DNA of 46,818 nucleotides. It comes from Rhizocola hellebori (GTDB lineage: Bacteria; Actinomycetota; Actinomycetes; Mycobacteriales; Micromonosporaceae). Positions 17,078-25,988 of this stretch are shown in pieces; positions within the stretch are counted from its first letter, which is position 1; the number at the start of each line of letters is the position of its first letter. The stretch lies in contig NZ_BONY01000074.1 of the NCBI RefSeq assembly GCF_016862955.1, positions 1-46,818 of the forward strand, written 5' to 3'. The notes beneath the pieces are model-generated. The model worked only from the letters and a program-made list of their open reading frames with translations. It did no database searches and had not been told where the DNA came from. Made by a program: the position numbers and the translations under genes.

Positions 17078-17896
17078 ATGAAGCGATTCGTGCTGGGGCT
17101 GGCCGCTGTCGGGTTGGCGGTGGGGGCTGCGGCCTGTCAGCCCACGTCGGCCAGTCCGGTCTGGGACGCGGGCGGGCCGACGTCGAGCGCCCCGTCGCCG
17201 ACCGCTTCACCGAGCGAAACCCCGGCCCCGGCACCCACCACCGCCGCGCCTTCGCCGACCACCCCGGCGACCACGGCACCGGCCAAGCCCGTGTGCACCA
17301 AGGGGAAATATCAGCTCGAGGTCGAGCAGATCCTGGTTGCTATGGGCGGGTTCGGCACGGTAAAGGCCGATGGTGAGCAGTCCGACAGCGACTGTGCTGC
17401 CATCAAGAAGTTCCAGAGCCGGTTCGGCCTGCGGCCGGTGGACGGCAACCCCGGCACGGCGACCCATGATGTGGCGAAGCGGCTGAAGGCCAGCGATCCG
17501 AGCCTATGTGAAGCCGGAACAGCGCTGACCGCTTGTATCGACCTGACCCATCAGACCACCTGGCTCATGAAGGACGGCAAGGTAATCCACGGCCCGACCG
17601 TGACCCGGACAGGGTTCAACCACCCGGACGGCCACGGGGCGCCCACCCCGTCGGGGACCTACAAGATCATCGAGCGGCAGCGCAACAACTGGACCGAGAC
17701 CTTCAAGGTGTACCTGCCCTACTGGCAGCGAATCATGGACGACAACGGATTCCATGAGACGACCAGCTACATCCATGACATGTCGCTCGGCTCGCACGGC
17801 TGCGTCAACCTGCTGCACGTCGACGCCGTCGCCTACTGGGACACCATCACCGTGGGCACCACGGTGAAGCTGTTCGGCCGCCGGCCCGGCACGTGA
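17078..17896 (+). CDS. L,D-transpeptidase lipoprotein
   Basis: 272 aa with a strong GGGGAGGAAAG ribosome site. Signal peptide with a lipobox-type end at Cys20 (AVGAAAC), then a 45-residue Ser/Pro/Thr/Ala linker, a peptidoglycan-binding-like helical domain at about 72-135 (CAAIKKFQSRFGLRPVDGNPG) and a YkuD domain at about 150-270. The active-site motif is SHGCVNL, with Cys242 and His240. Such enzymes make 3-3 cross-links between meso-diaminopimelate residues in the cell wall, acting outside the membrane. The preceding 243 bp (16835-17077) hold no gene I can support, only short hairpins (for example ggtgc/gcacc near 16869). Confidence 0.9.
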   Translation: MKRFVLGLAAVGLAVGAAACQPTSASPVWDAGGPTSSAPSPTASPSETPAPAPTTAAPSPTTPATTAPAKPVCTKGKYQLEVEQILVAMGGFGTVKADGEQSDSDCAAIKKFQSRFGLRPVDGNPGTATHDVAKRLKASDPSLCEAGTALTACIDLTHQTTWLMKDGKVIHGPTVTRTGFNHPDGHGAPTPSGTYKIIERQRNNWTETFKVYLPYWQRIMDDNGFHETTSYIHDMSLGSHGCVNLLHVDAVAYWDTITVGTTVKLFGRRPGT

Positions 17897-17940
17897 GGAT
17901 GGGCGCCAATCTCGGCGGATTTGTGCCCGGGTAAGGCATC

Positions 17941-18657
17941 ATGGTGGTCATGAGCGCCGTCGCTCCGCCCGTGGGCGGCAACGGCCGCCGGGTGTGGTGG
18001 CGGCGGCTGCGCCGTACCACAGCGGCAATGATTTTGGTTTTGGTGGCGACCGTGGCTGCCAGCTTGATCTGGGTGCGGGCAGCTTCAGCCGGTCGCATAT
18101 ACACCCTGGACGATGTCCCGGCCCGCCCGGTGGCGCTGGTGCTGGGGGCGCAGGTCTTCGCCGACGGCACCCCATCTCCGTTCTTGCAGGCACGGCTGGC
18201 GATGGCCCGCGACCTCTACCGGGCGGGCAAGGTGCGTGCCGTGCTGGTGTCCGGGGACAACATGAACTTCGGCTACAACGAGCCCGATGCCATGCGCGCC
18301 TGGCTGATCGCCGAGGGCGTGCCGTCGGCGAAGGTGGTGGCCGACTACGCGGGCTTCGACACCTCCGACTCCTGTCAGCGGGCGCACCGGATTTTCGGGG
18401 CCACGTCACTGATTGTGCTGACCCAGAGCTTCCACGTCCGGCGGGCGGTCGCGCTCTGCCGCGACGCGGGCATCGACGCGATAGGCGTCGGCGACGACTC
18501 CGTCGCCGTCTACCGCGCGAGCTGGAAACGCGCCCTGGTGCGGGAGCAGGGCGCGACGGTCAAGGCGCTCATCGATGTGGTCACCGGTCAGGATCCGACC
18601 CATTGGGGCCCTCGCGAGACGTCGCTCGACGAGGCCGTGCGAAGCGAGATCAAATAG
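17941..18657 (+). CDS. SanA/YdcF-type (DUF218) membrane protein
   Basis: 238 aa. A basic N-terminus and one membrane helix (about 28-50) precede an extracytoplasmic DUF218 domain: PVALVLGAQVFADGTPSPFLQARL, VLVSGDNMNFGYNEPDAM, YAGFDTSDSCQRAHRIFG and VLTQSFHVRRAVALC. These are the family's conserved acidic and Ser/His positions. SanA of enterobacteria affects vancomycin permeability; the biochemical activity of the family is poorly known. The ATG at 17941 has TAAGG 5 nt upstream; an in-frame ATG at 17950 is the alternative. Adjacency to the L,D-transpeptidase (44 nt gap, same strand) supports an envelope role. Confidence 0.85.
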   Translation: MVVMSAVAPPVGGNGRRVWWRRLRRTTAAMILVLVATVAASLIWVRAASAGRIYTLDDVPARPVALVLGAQVFADGTPSPFLQARLAMARDLYRAGKVRAVLVSGDNMNFGYNEPDAMRAWLIAEGVPSAKVVADYAGFDTSDSCQRAHRIFGATSLIVLTQSFHVRRAVALCRDAGIDAIGVGDDSVAVYRASWKRALVREQGATVKALIDVVTGQDPTHWGPRETSLDEAVRSEIK

Positions 18658-18688
18658 GCCGCGACCAGCTGGGGATCGGTGGCGTTAG

Positions 18689-18709
18689 GCGAAAGGCAAG
18701 ACCTTTCGC
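18689..18709 (+). terminator. Hairpin between SanA-like and propeller genes
   Basis: GCGAAAGG (18689-18696) pairs perfectly with CCTTTCGC (18702-18709) around the loop CAAGA, 31 nt after the SanA-like stop and 20 nt before the next ATG. There is no U-tract, so it may terminate the first gene or lie in the leader of the next. Confidence 0.45.
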
Positions 18710-18729
18710 ACCCAACTGGAGTAACACTG

Positions 18730-19689
18730 ATGCAAAGCGTGTCAAACACCCGCCCGTGGCTGGCCCGGTCCCGGTGGGCAGTCCTCCCGCTGCTCATGCT
18801 CGCCTCCGCACACACTCTGGCGGCCCCGGCTCAGGCGGAACCGTCGATCGTCGTGCCATCGACGATCGTGCTGCCGGGCGCCACCTCCGCCGAGGGCATC
18901 GCCGCGGGCGAGGGAACCACGTTCTACGCCGGCGACCTGCTGACCGGTGACATCTTTCGCGGCGACATCGCGAAGGGCACGGCCGAGCTGTTCATCGAGG
19001 TGCCGGACGGCCGCCAGGCCGCGGGCATGGCGGTGAGCAAACGGCACGATCTGCTGTTCGTCGCCGGCGCCTCGACCGGCCAGGCCTACGTCTACAACAC
19101 CGACACCGGGGTCACCGTCGCCACCTACCAGCTCGGCGAAGCGGACACCTCGCTCATCAACGATGTCACGATCACCAAGCAGGGCGCCTGGTTCACCGAC
19201 AGCCACCTCGCCCAGCTCTACTTCATCCCGATCGACGCCTACGGCGAGCTGGGCGAGTTCAGCACGCTCCCGCTGACCGGCCCGGCCGCCGACACCGGCG
19301 ACGAGTTCAACCTCAACGGCATCCGCGCCACCCCGGACGGCAAGACCCTGATCGTTGCCCACAGCGGCAACGGCGAGCTTTACACCGTCGACTCGCAGAC
19401 CGGCACGAGCGCGCTGATCGCGGGGGTCAGCGTGCCCAACGTCGACGGCATCGAGCTGGAGGGGCGGCGGCTGTGGGCCGTGCAGAACTTCTCCAACCAG
19501 GTGTCGCGGATCAAGCTGAGCGCCGATCTGACCAGCGGGGTCATCACCAAGGTCATCACCAGCGAGCTGTTCCAGACCCCGACCGCGGCTGCGCTGTTCG
19601 GCAACGTCCTCGCGGTCGTCAACGCCAAGTTCGACACCGGCTTCCCGCCTACCGCGGACCAATACGAGGTTGTGCTCGTGCACGCCTGA
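18730..19689 (+). CDS. Secreted SMP-30/gluconolactonase-like beta-propeller
   Basis: 319 aa from ATG 18730 (CTGGAG 8 nt upstream). Signal peptide ends near AAPAQA (residue about 36). The mature part has repeated propeller blades (SAEGIAAGEGTTFYAGDLLTGDIFRGD, GMAVSKRHDLLFVAGASTG, NDVTITKQGAWFTDS, NGIRATPDGKTLIVAHSGNGELYTVD). These resemble SMP-30/NHL-type six-bladed proteins, including the blade asparagine and aspartate that bind Ca2+ in lactonases. Catalysis is not certain; many actinobacterial relatives are simply annotated superoxide-dismutase-like or hypothetical. A classic terminator follows. Confidence 0.7.
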   Translation: MQSVSNTRPWLARSRWAVLPLLMLASAHTLAAPAQAEPSIVVPSTIVLPGATSAEGIAAGEGTTFYAGDLLTGDIFRGDIAKGTAELFIEVPDGRQAAGMAVSKRHDLLFVAGASTGQAYVYNTDTGVTVATYQLGEADTSLINDVTITKQGAWFTDSHLAQLYFIPIDAYGELGEFSTLPLTGPAADTGDEFNLNGIRATPDGKTLIVAHSGNGELYTVDSQTGTSALIAGVSVPNVDGIELEGRRLWAVQNFSNQVSRIKLSADLTSGVITKVITSELFQTPTAAALFGNVLAVVNAKFDTGFPPTADQYEVVLVHA

Positions 19690-19706
19690 TTGCTTGCGCC
19701 AATCGC

Positions 19707-19740
19707 ACCCGCCGGTCCTACCTGGGCCGGCGGGTTTCTG
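19707..19740 (+). terminator. Rho-independent terminator
   Basis: ACCCGCCGG (19707-19715) pairs with CCGGCGGGT (19727-19735), followed by TTCTGT. It is placed 17 nt after the stop of the secreted propeller gene. Confidence 0.8.
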
Positions 19741-19796
19741 TCCTAATAGGACTGTGAATTCGGCCGAAGTTGCGGAGATCTGTCATCCTTCGCTTC

Positions 19797-21074
19797 ATGG
19801 CCGCAGCTGCTCCCACTCACATTCTCCGGGCCGTAGCGGCAGCTTTGGCTGGTGCCGGGGTGGCGGCTTTGACCGCCGAACGCCTTTTCGGGTACGCGCC
19901 GATGTTCCTCGGCGAGAGCCTGACCTCGGTGCAGCGCCATCTCTCCGCGATCCTCGCGCTGGCGGCCGTGATGACGATCGCGGCGGTTTTCGCCTTCCGC
20001 TCGCTTCGCCGCGCAGGCGGCTGGCTGGTGCCTCTCGCCGGCCTGGCTGTGGTGCTCGGCTGCATCTGGCTGTTCACCTATCAGCCCGAGCTGGCCGAGA
20101 CCGGTCAGGTCCCGCTCACCATCGGCTACGGGATAGCGCTGGGCGGCGTTCTCGCCGCCGCGGCGGCCGGTGGCTCGCGCGAGCGGGTTGCCGTCGCGAT
20201 CGGCGTGGCCTTCGGCCTGGCCACCGGTGCGGCCTCGATCCGCCTGATCACCCCCGAGGTTCGGCTCGGCTCGAACCTGCCCCTGTATGCGACGCTGCCG
20301 GTTGCCTTGGTCGCGGCGTGGGTGGTCGTCGCGGCCTCGCTGTCGCCTCGGCCCGCCGAGCCTTCCGCGCAACGCCGCGGGCTGCTCATGCCGATGATCC
20401 TGGCGGCCGCGCTCTACGTGATCGTCCTGGTCGGAAACCCGCTGCGTCCGTCTATTGTGGACGGATTCTCCAGCAGACGGGGCTTGTCCGCCGAGTACTC
20501 CGCGGTCGGCCTTGCCCTGTTGGTCGCTCTCATCCTTGTCTGGTACGGATACCGCGTCGGCAAAGCACAGCTGGCCCGCTGGCTCCTGGTGTGCCTGGCC
20601 CTGGCCGGGCCGGCCACGCTGAGCGTGATCGGTTTCCAGTACGGCCGCTACGGAACGGGGATGGCGATGGTCGCGGTGGCCGCCGTCGCCGCCACGGCGG
20701 GCGGGCTGCTCGCCCACTATGTCGTAAGCGACCTGCCCTGGGAACTGATCGGCATCGGCGCGGCGGCCCTGGGCATGGTGTTGAGCTCGGTGGCCCAGCG
20801 CAGTGGCCCGCCGTCGGCGGCCCTGACCGTGTTGCTCATCGCCGGGGGTGTCGCCTTTGCCTTTGGCAGCGGGCTGGTGAGTCTTCTGGGCACCATCGCC
20901 GAGCCGATGACCGCGCTGTCGCTCGGCCTGGTGACTTTGATCCTCGCGGCCGACGCCATGCGGCCGGCCACCATGATTGCGTTGCAGCCCATCGATTCCG
21001 ATGCCCCACGGCTGTCGGTTTCCGTCGTCTCGGCGCTCGCCGCGCTGGGGATCGTTGCGCTTCGCCCGAGGTGA
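19797..21074 (+). CDS. Multi-spanning membrane protein of unknown function
   Basis: 425 aa with about 12 hydrophobic helices over almost the whole length and very short loops; I do not recognise a characterised family. Polar residues inside the membrane part are scarce (YQPELAE, RLITPEVRLG, DGFSSRRGLSAEY), and there is no ATP-binding, catalytic or transporter signature. The start is uncertain: ATG 19797 (MAAAAPTHILRA) is chosen, with TTG 19770 in frame upstream; neither has a good ribosome site. The gene stands alone between the terminator at 19707 and an inverted repeat at 21132. Confidence 0.55.
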   Translation: MAAAAPTHILRAVAAALAGAGVAALTAERLFGYAPMFLGESLTSVQRHLSAILALAAVMTIAAVFAFRSLRRAGGWLVPLAGLAVVLGCIWLFTYQPELAETGQVPLTIGYGIALGGVLAAAAAGGSRERVAVAIGVAFGLATGAASIRLITPEVRLGSNLPLYATLPVALVAAWVVVAASLSPRPAEPSAQRRGLLMPMILAAALYVIVLVGNPLRPSIVDGFSSRRGLSAEYSAVGLALLVALILVWYGYRVGKAQLARWLLVCLALAGPATLSVIGFQYGRYGTGMAMVAVAAVAATAGGLLAHYVVSDLPWELIGIGAAALGMVLSSVAQRSGPPSAALTVLLIAGGVAFAFGSGLVSLLGTIAEPMTALSLGLVTLILAADAMRPATMIALQPIDSDAPRLSVSVVSALAALGIVALRPR

Positions 21075-21131
21075 AGTCACCTAGGCGACTTCACTCACAG
21101 TCTGAATCGACTGCGAATACAGACCGAAAGA

Positions 21132-21165
21132 CCGATCCGCAAATTGTCCGTTGTGGACGGATCGG
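21132..21165. promoter_or_regulatory. Nested inverted repeat in the 194-bp gap before the PQQ-dehydrogenase-like gene
   Basis: CCGATCCG (21132-21139) pairs with CGGATCGG (21158-21165); inside, GTCC (21146-21149) pairs with GGAC (21155-21158, overlapping by one base). This is either the terminator of the membrane-protein gene or an operator of the downstream secreted enzyme gene. Confidence 0.4.
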
Positions 21166-21268
21166 GGGGAGATGACCTGCGCATCGTCTGGAAACCGACA
21201 CCACCAAAAGCCCGAAAGAATGTATAGCGTGACCCAAATCGTGCGGTGGAAACGAATTGGGGAGACAA

Positions 21269-24200
21269 ATGTTGCGCAAACGAAGTATGCGCGGGTTGTT
21301 AGCGGTGGCCCTGGTAGCCGCCGCGATCAGCCCATTGCAGGTGGCGCCCGCTGAGGCGATCGCTCTGCCCAGTGGCTTTCAAGAACAGGTCGTGTATTCG
21401 GGGCTGACCCAGCCGACCAATATAGAGTTCTCCCCGGACGGGCGGGTGTTCGTGGCGGAGAAGGGCGGCCGCATCAAGGTTTTCGACGACCTTGCCGACA
21501 CCACTCCGACCCTTTTCGCCGACCTTTCCACCAATGTGCACAACGTGTGGGACCGTGGCCTGCTCGGCATGGCGCTGGCGCCCAACTTCCCGGCCAACCC
21601 CTGGGTGTACGTCCTGTACACGTACGACGCGCCGCCCGGGCAGACCGCGCCGGTGTGGAACGACGCGTGCCCCAACGCCAACAACGGACTATGTGTGGTC
21701 ACCGGCCAGCTGTCCCGGTTGCAGGCCAACGGCAACGTGATGACCGGAACCGAACAGGTGCTCATCCGGGACTGGTGCCAGCAGTACCCGAGCCACTCGA
21801 TCGGTGACCTCGCGTTCGGCGCGGACGGCATGCTCTATGTCACCGGCGGCGACGGCGCGAGCTTCAGCGCGGTCGACTACGGGAACCTGCCCTCGGGCAG
21901 CCCGACCAACCCGTGTACCGACCCGGCCAACGAGGGCGGCGCGCTGCGCGCGCAGGACCTGCGTACCACCGGCGATGAAACCCAGCTCGACGGCGCCCTG
22001 CTGCGGCTCGACCCGGCCACCGGCGCGGCTGCCCCCGGCAACCCGCTGATCGGCTCGGCCGACGCCGACGCGCGCCGGATCGTGGCGCACGGCCTGCGCA
22101 ACCCGTTCCGCCTGACCATGCGCCCCGGCACCAACGAGGCCTGGATCTCCGACACGGGGTGGAACACATGGGAAGAGGTCGATCGGGTCATCGATCCGAC
22201 CAGCGCGGTCACCAACTTCGGCTGGCCCTGCTACGAAGGCGCCGGCCGCAACAGTGGTTATGAGAGCGTCGGTTTGGCGCTGTGCACGGGCTTCTACAAC
22301 CAGGGCGCGGCCGCGCACACGCAACCGTTCGTGGCGTGGAACCACTCCAGCAAGCTCGTCCCGGGCGAGGCCTGCCCGACCGGCAGCTCCTCCTCCACCG
22401 GGGTGGCCTTCTACCCGACCAGCGGCGGGCCATACCCGGCCGCGTATCAGGGCGCGGTGTTCTTCGCCGACTACTCGCGCAACTGCATCTGGGCTGCCCT
22501 GCCCACCACCCCTGGTGGCCTGCCCAGCTCCTCGAACGTCATGACGTTCGGGTCGGCCGCGTCCAGCCCGGTCGATCTCGAGGTTGGCCCGGGTGGCGAG
22601 CTCTACTACGCGGACCTCAACGGCGGGGCGATCCGGCGGATCCGCTACTTCCCCGGCAACCAGCCCCCGGACGCGGTCATCGACGCCACCCCCACCCAGG
22701 GGCCCACGCCGCTGGCAGTCAGCTTCAACGCGACCGGCTCGACCGACGCCGATCCGGCCGACGACGGCAGTCTCACCTACGCCTGGGACTTCACCGATGA
22801 CGGCACGACCGACTCGACCTCGGCGACCCCGTCGTTCACCTACACCACCGCGGGCACCTACACGGCGCGGCTGACCGTGACCGACACCCTCGGCGCGACC
22901 GACACGGCCACGGTGACTATCAGCGCCGGTAACCAGGCGCCCACCGCGGTGATGACCACACCGGTGGTGGGCACGACCTGGAAGGTCGGCGACACCATCG
23001 CGTTCTCGGGCACCGCCACCGATCCGCAGCAGGGCACCCTGCCCGCCTCGGCGCTGGCGTGGCATCTGCGCATGCAGCACTGCTCCGATGGGGGCAGCTG
23101 CCACGTCCACTCGATCCAGGACTTCACCGGGGTGGCCAGTGGCTCCTTCATCGCGCCGGATCACGAGTATCCGTCCTATTTGGAGCTTGAGCTGGTCGCC
23201 ACGGACGCGCAGGGCCTGACCCACAGCGTGGTCCGCCGGCTCGACCCGCTCACGGTGTCGCTCACCTTTGCCAGCAACCCTTCCGGGCTCCAGCTGACGG
23301 TTGGCTCGACGGCGGCGACGACGCCTTTCACACGTACCGTGATCCAGGGTTCGGCCAACACCATCTCCGCACCCTCCCCGCAGGTCTCCGCCGGGACGAA
23401 CTACGCCTTCAGCACCTGGTCGGACGCAGGCGCGCAGTCCCATGTGATCACCGCACCCACCACACCGGCGACCTACACCGCCACCTACGCCCCGGGCGCT
23501 CCGGAGACGTTCGGCAACACGCAGATCGGGTCGCAGACCGACAGCGGCGACATCAACTACATGAATGGGTCGCGCTTCGTCACCGGGTCCAGCCCGTTGG
23601 CGATCAACTCCATGTCGGTCTACGTACGCGGAGTTCAGGCCGCGCCGAACAACCAGTTCCAGCTGGCGATCTACGCCGATGCCAGCGGATCGCCCGCGGC
23701 TCGGGTGGCCTCGAGCGCCTCCGGCCCGCTGACCGCGAACTCGTGGAACACCAGGCCGGTTTCGGCCACGCTGGCGGCCAACACCGCCTACTGGCTGATG
23801 TACAACACCAACGGCGACAACAACATGGCGTTCACCATCGGCTCGGCCGGACAGGGTGGCTGGGGCACCGCCGCCCAGCCCTTCGGCACCTGGCCGGCCA
23901 CGTTCGGGCCGTCGGTGAAGTCGACCTACCGGTTCTCCATCTACGCCACCGCCGGTGTGGACACCACCGCGCCGACGGTGACCTCGACGGTTCCGGGGGC
24001 CGGCGCGACCAACGTCGGGCTCACCACACCGATCACGGTTCAGTTCAGCGAGCCGATGACGGCAGCGTCGATCACCTCGGCCAACCTCGAGCTGCGTACC
24101 GGCGGCAACCTGGTCAACCGCACCGTCAGCTATGACGCGGCGGCCAACCGGGCCACCATCACGCCGGCCGCGGCCCTGACCGCCTCCACCGGGTACTCCG

Positions 24201-24745
24201 TCACGGTCAAGGGCGGCGCCACCGGGGTCGGTGACCTGGCCGGCAACAAGCTGGCTGCCGATTACACGTTCTCGTTCACCACCGGGGTGGTCTCCCAGGT
24301 CCTGGGCTACGACCAGATCGGTACGCAGACCGACAGCGACGACATGAACTTCATGAACGGGTCGCGGTTCACCACCGGCTCGGCCGCGATGAGCGTCACC
24401 CAGGCGTTCGTGTACATGAAGTCCGTGCAGGCAAGCCCGGCCAACCAGGGCCAGATAGCGATCTACACCGACGTGTCGGGCTCACCCGGCGCTCTGGTCG
24501 CCTCCACCGGCAGCGGCACCCTTACCGCCAACTCGTGGAACAGCATGGCCATCGCCGCCACGCTGTCGCCCAACACGTCCTACTGGTTGATGTACAACAC
24601 CAATGGCAACAACAACCTCAGCTACGACACGGCCTCCGCGGGTTCCGGCGCGTGGAGCGTGGCGTCGCGGCCCTTCGGCACGTGGCCGCCGAGCTTCGGC
24701 TCGTCGGTGCTGAGCAACTTCAAGATTTCCATCTACGTCCGTTAG
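21269..24745 (+). CDS. Secreted PQQ-dependent sugar-dehydrogenase-like propeller with PKD, Ig-like and duplicated C-terminal modules
   Basis: 1158 aa from ATG 21269 (GGGGAG 7 nt upstream). Signal peptide 1-30 (...VAPAEA). Residues 36-465 are a GDH-B/YliI-type six-bladed propeller: LTQPTNIEFSPDGRVFVAEK, GLLGMALAPNFPANPWVYV, IGDLAFGADGMLYVTGGDG, VAHGLRNPFRLTMRPG, WISDTGWNTWEEVDRV. A PKD domain follows at about 464-555, then an Ig-like segment with a Cys pair (QHCSDGGSCHVH), another Ig-like segment at 663-745, repeat module A at 746-895, a Big_5-like domain at about 900-1008, and module B at 1012-1158. Enzymes of this group oxidise aldoses using PQQ; here the long tail suggests polysaccharide or surface attachment. 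Cofactor use is inferred from family. Confidence 0.85.
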   Translation: MLRKRSMRGLLAVALVAAAISPLQVAPAEAIALPSGFQEQVVYSGLTQPTNIEFSPDGRVFVAEKGGRIKVFDDLADTTPTLFADLSTNVHNVWDRGLLGMALAPNFPANPWVYVLYTYDAPPGQTAPVWNDACPNANNGLCVVTGQLSRLQANGNVMTGTEQVLIRDWCQQYPSHSIGDLAFGADGMLYVTGGDGASFSAVDYGNLPSGSPTNPCTDPANEGGALRAQDLRTTGDETQLDGALLRLDPATGAAAPGNPLIGSADADARRIVAHGLRNPFRLTMRPGTNEAWISDTGWNTWEEVDRVIDPTSAVTNFGWPCYEGAGRNSGYESVGLALCTGFYNQGAAAHTQPFVAWNHSSKLVPGEACPTGSSSSTGVAFYPTSGGPYPAAYQGAVFFADYSRNCIWAALPTTPGGLPSSSNVMTFGSAASSPVDLEVGPGGELYYADLNGGAIRRIRYFPGNQPPDAVIDATPTQGPTPLAVSFNATGSTDADPADDGSLTYAWDFTDDGTTDSTSATPSFTYTTAGTYTARLTVTDTLGATDTATVTISAGNQAPTAVMTTPVVGTTWKVGDTIAFSGTATDPQQGTLPASALAWHLRMQHCSDGGSCHVHSIQDFTGVASGSFIAPDHEYPSYLELELVATDAQGLTHSVVRRLDPLTVSLTFASNPSGLQLTVGSTAATTPFTRTVIQGSANTISAPSPQVSAGTNYAFSTWSDAGAQSHVITAPTTPATYTATYAPGAPETFGNTQIGSQTDSGDINYMNGSRFVTGSSPLAINSMSVYVRGVQAAPNNQFQLAIYADASGSPAARVASSASGPLTANSWNTRPVSATLAANTAYWLMYNTNGDNNMAFTIGSAGQGGWGTAAQPFGTWPATFGPSVKSTYRFSIYATAGVDTTAPTVTSTVPGAGATNVGLTTPITVQFSEPMTAASITSANLELRTGGNLVNRTVSYDAAANRATITPAAALTASTGYSVTVKGGATGVGDLAGNKLAADYTFSFTTGVVSQVLGYDQIGTQTDSDDMNFMNGSRFTTGSAAMSVTQAFVYMKSVQASPANQGQIAIYTDVSGSPGALVASTGSGTLTANSWNSMAIAATLSPNTSYWLMYNTNGNNNLSYDTASAGSGAWSVASRPFGTWPPSFGSSVLSNFKISIYVR

Positions 24746-24756
24746 TGAACGCAAAC

Positions 24757-24801
24757 GGGTCCCTCTCAGCCGGCAGGCTGGGAGGGACCCTTCCTTTTGT
24801 T
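24757..24801. terminator. Strong bidirectional terminator
   Basis: A 15-bp stem with one mismatch: GGGTCCCTCTCAGCC (24757-24771) and GGCTGGGAGGGACCC (24776-24790), loop GGCA, followed on the plus strand by TTCCTTTTGTT. It sits between the convergent dehydrogenase-like gene and the sigma/anti-sigma unit and can serve both. Confidence 0.9.
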
Positions 24802-25988
24802 CAGCGACAGCTCCAGCGCACGGCCAGCCCGGCGAAGGTCTCGTCGTGCAGGGTTCCGACGACCTGATGCCCGTCGTCGCTGATGGCGGCGATCACCCCG
24901 TCCGGCTGGAAGATTCCGCCGCGGTTCACGCCTTGGTACCCGTCAATATTGGACGGCAGCGCGATCACCTCACCCGAGACCAGCCTCAGCGCGGGCTCGC
25001 CCACGCCGCCGGTCGATCCCAGGGCGTTCACCGTCCAGGCGACCGGCGCGGGAAACACGACAGAGCCACCGGTGCTCCTGTTCCAGCGGACGTTCACCAA
25101 GCGGCCAGAAGTCATGAACCGCCCGATAATCCAATCGCCACGGATCGCCGTCGGCCCCACCCCGCCGGTGTCGGAATATCCTGCCGGAGGTGCCAATCGC
25201 TCGACCGTGCCGTCGGGCCGCCACAACAGACCGACGGTATCGCCCTCTCCGCTGGCTACCTTGGCCACCACCGACCCCACTATGTAGCCGTCATCCGAGA
25301 TCGCCACCGCCCAACCCCGGGCCCATTCGCCGGGCGGAAGAGCCAGCTTCTCCGGCTGAGCCGACGGGTTGCGCCAGACGACCGGCCAGTCGCCGACCAC
25401 GCCCACGATGATCAGGCTTTCGTTCAGCGCCCTGGCCGTCGCGTTGTCGCCGGCCAGGCGGGTCGTCTTGCCGTTGCGATAGGTCCAGCTGACCGGATTG
25501 TCGCCAAGGTAACTGGTGCCGATGGCGACGCCTGAGGTGGTGATGTCCTCCAGCGTCGCGTCGTCACCGCTCATGGCCACCGTGTTGACCGTGTCGCCGT
25601 CCCACAGCAGCAACCGCTTGCCTGCTCCCTGGGGATAGGCCCGGCCCAGGATGAAGCGGCCCGACGGGTCCGCTCCGGTGACGAAGGCCTTGCGGGGATA
25701 GCCGGGCGGCTGCGGCAGCTCGCCGGCCACACAGCTCACGGTGGGGCCTGCCGGCTTGGTCGGCGTGGCGGACACCGACGCCGGGTAGGCCGGGATCGGC
25801 CGGGGCGGCGCATCGTGCCAGACAGACAGTCCAATAACGACAGAAGCGATCGACAGGGCAGCCCCGCCACCGGCCATCATTCGCCCGCGACGGCGGCGAC
25901 GCCTGCCGCCGTCCTTGGCACGCTGCGCGACGTCATAGACCATGGCCTGGTCGGACAGCTCATGGAGCAGGTTCCTCAGCTCTGTCAT
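24801..25988 (-). CDS. Probable membrane anti-sigma factor with extracytoplasmic repeat (HAF-like) domain
   Basis: 395 aa, overlapping the SigE-family gene by 4 bp (ATGA). Residues 1-28 form a short cytoplasmic helix region (MTELRNLLHELSDQAMVYDVAQRAK), then GGRRRRRRGR, one membrane helix (about 37-57), a Pro/Thr linker, and a 300-residue outer domain. That domain has recurring propeller-like units such as AISDDGYIVGSVV, ISDDGHQVVGTL and ITTSGVAIGTSY, similar to HAF/WD-type repeats. There is no HxxxCxxC zinc anti-sigma motif. Coupled translation with the sigma factor and single-span topology support an anti-sigma/sensor role in which the outer domain perceives a signal; this is inference. Confidence 0.65.
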   Translation of the reverse strand: MTELRNLLHELSDQAMVYDVAQRAKDGGRRRRRRGRMMAGGGAALSIASVVIGLSVWHDAPPRPIPAYPASVSATPTKPAGPTVSCVAGELPQPPGYPRKAFVTGADPSGRFILGRAYPQGAGKRLLLWDGDTVNTVAMSGDDATLEDITTSGVAIGTSYLGDNPVSWTYRNGKTTRLAGDNATARALNESLIIVGVVGDWPVVWRNPSAQPEKLALPPGEWARGWAVAISDDGYIVGSVVAKVASGEGDTVGLLWRPDGTVERLAPPAGYSDTGGVGPTAIRGDWIIGRFMTSGRLVNVRWNRSTGGSVVFPAPVAWTVNALGSTGGVGEPALRLVSGEVIALPSNIDGYQGVNRGGIFQPDGVIAAISDDGHQVVGTLHDETFAGLAVRWSCR

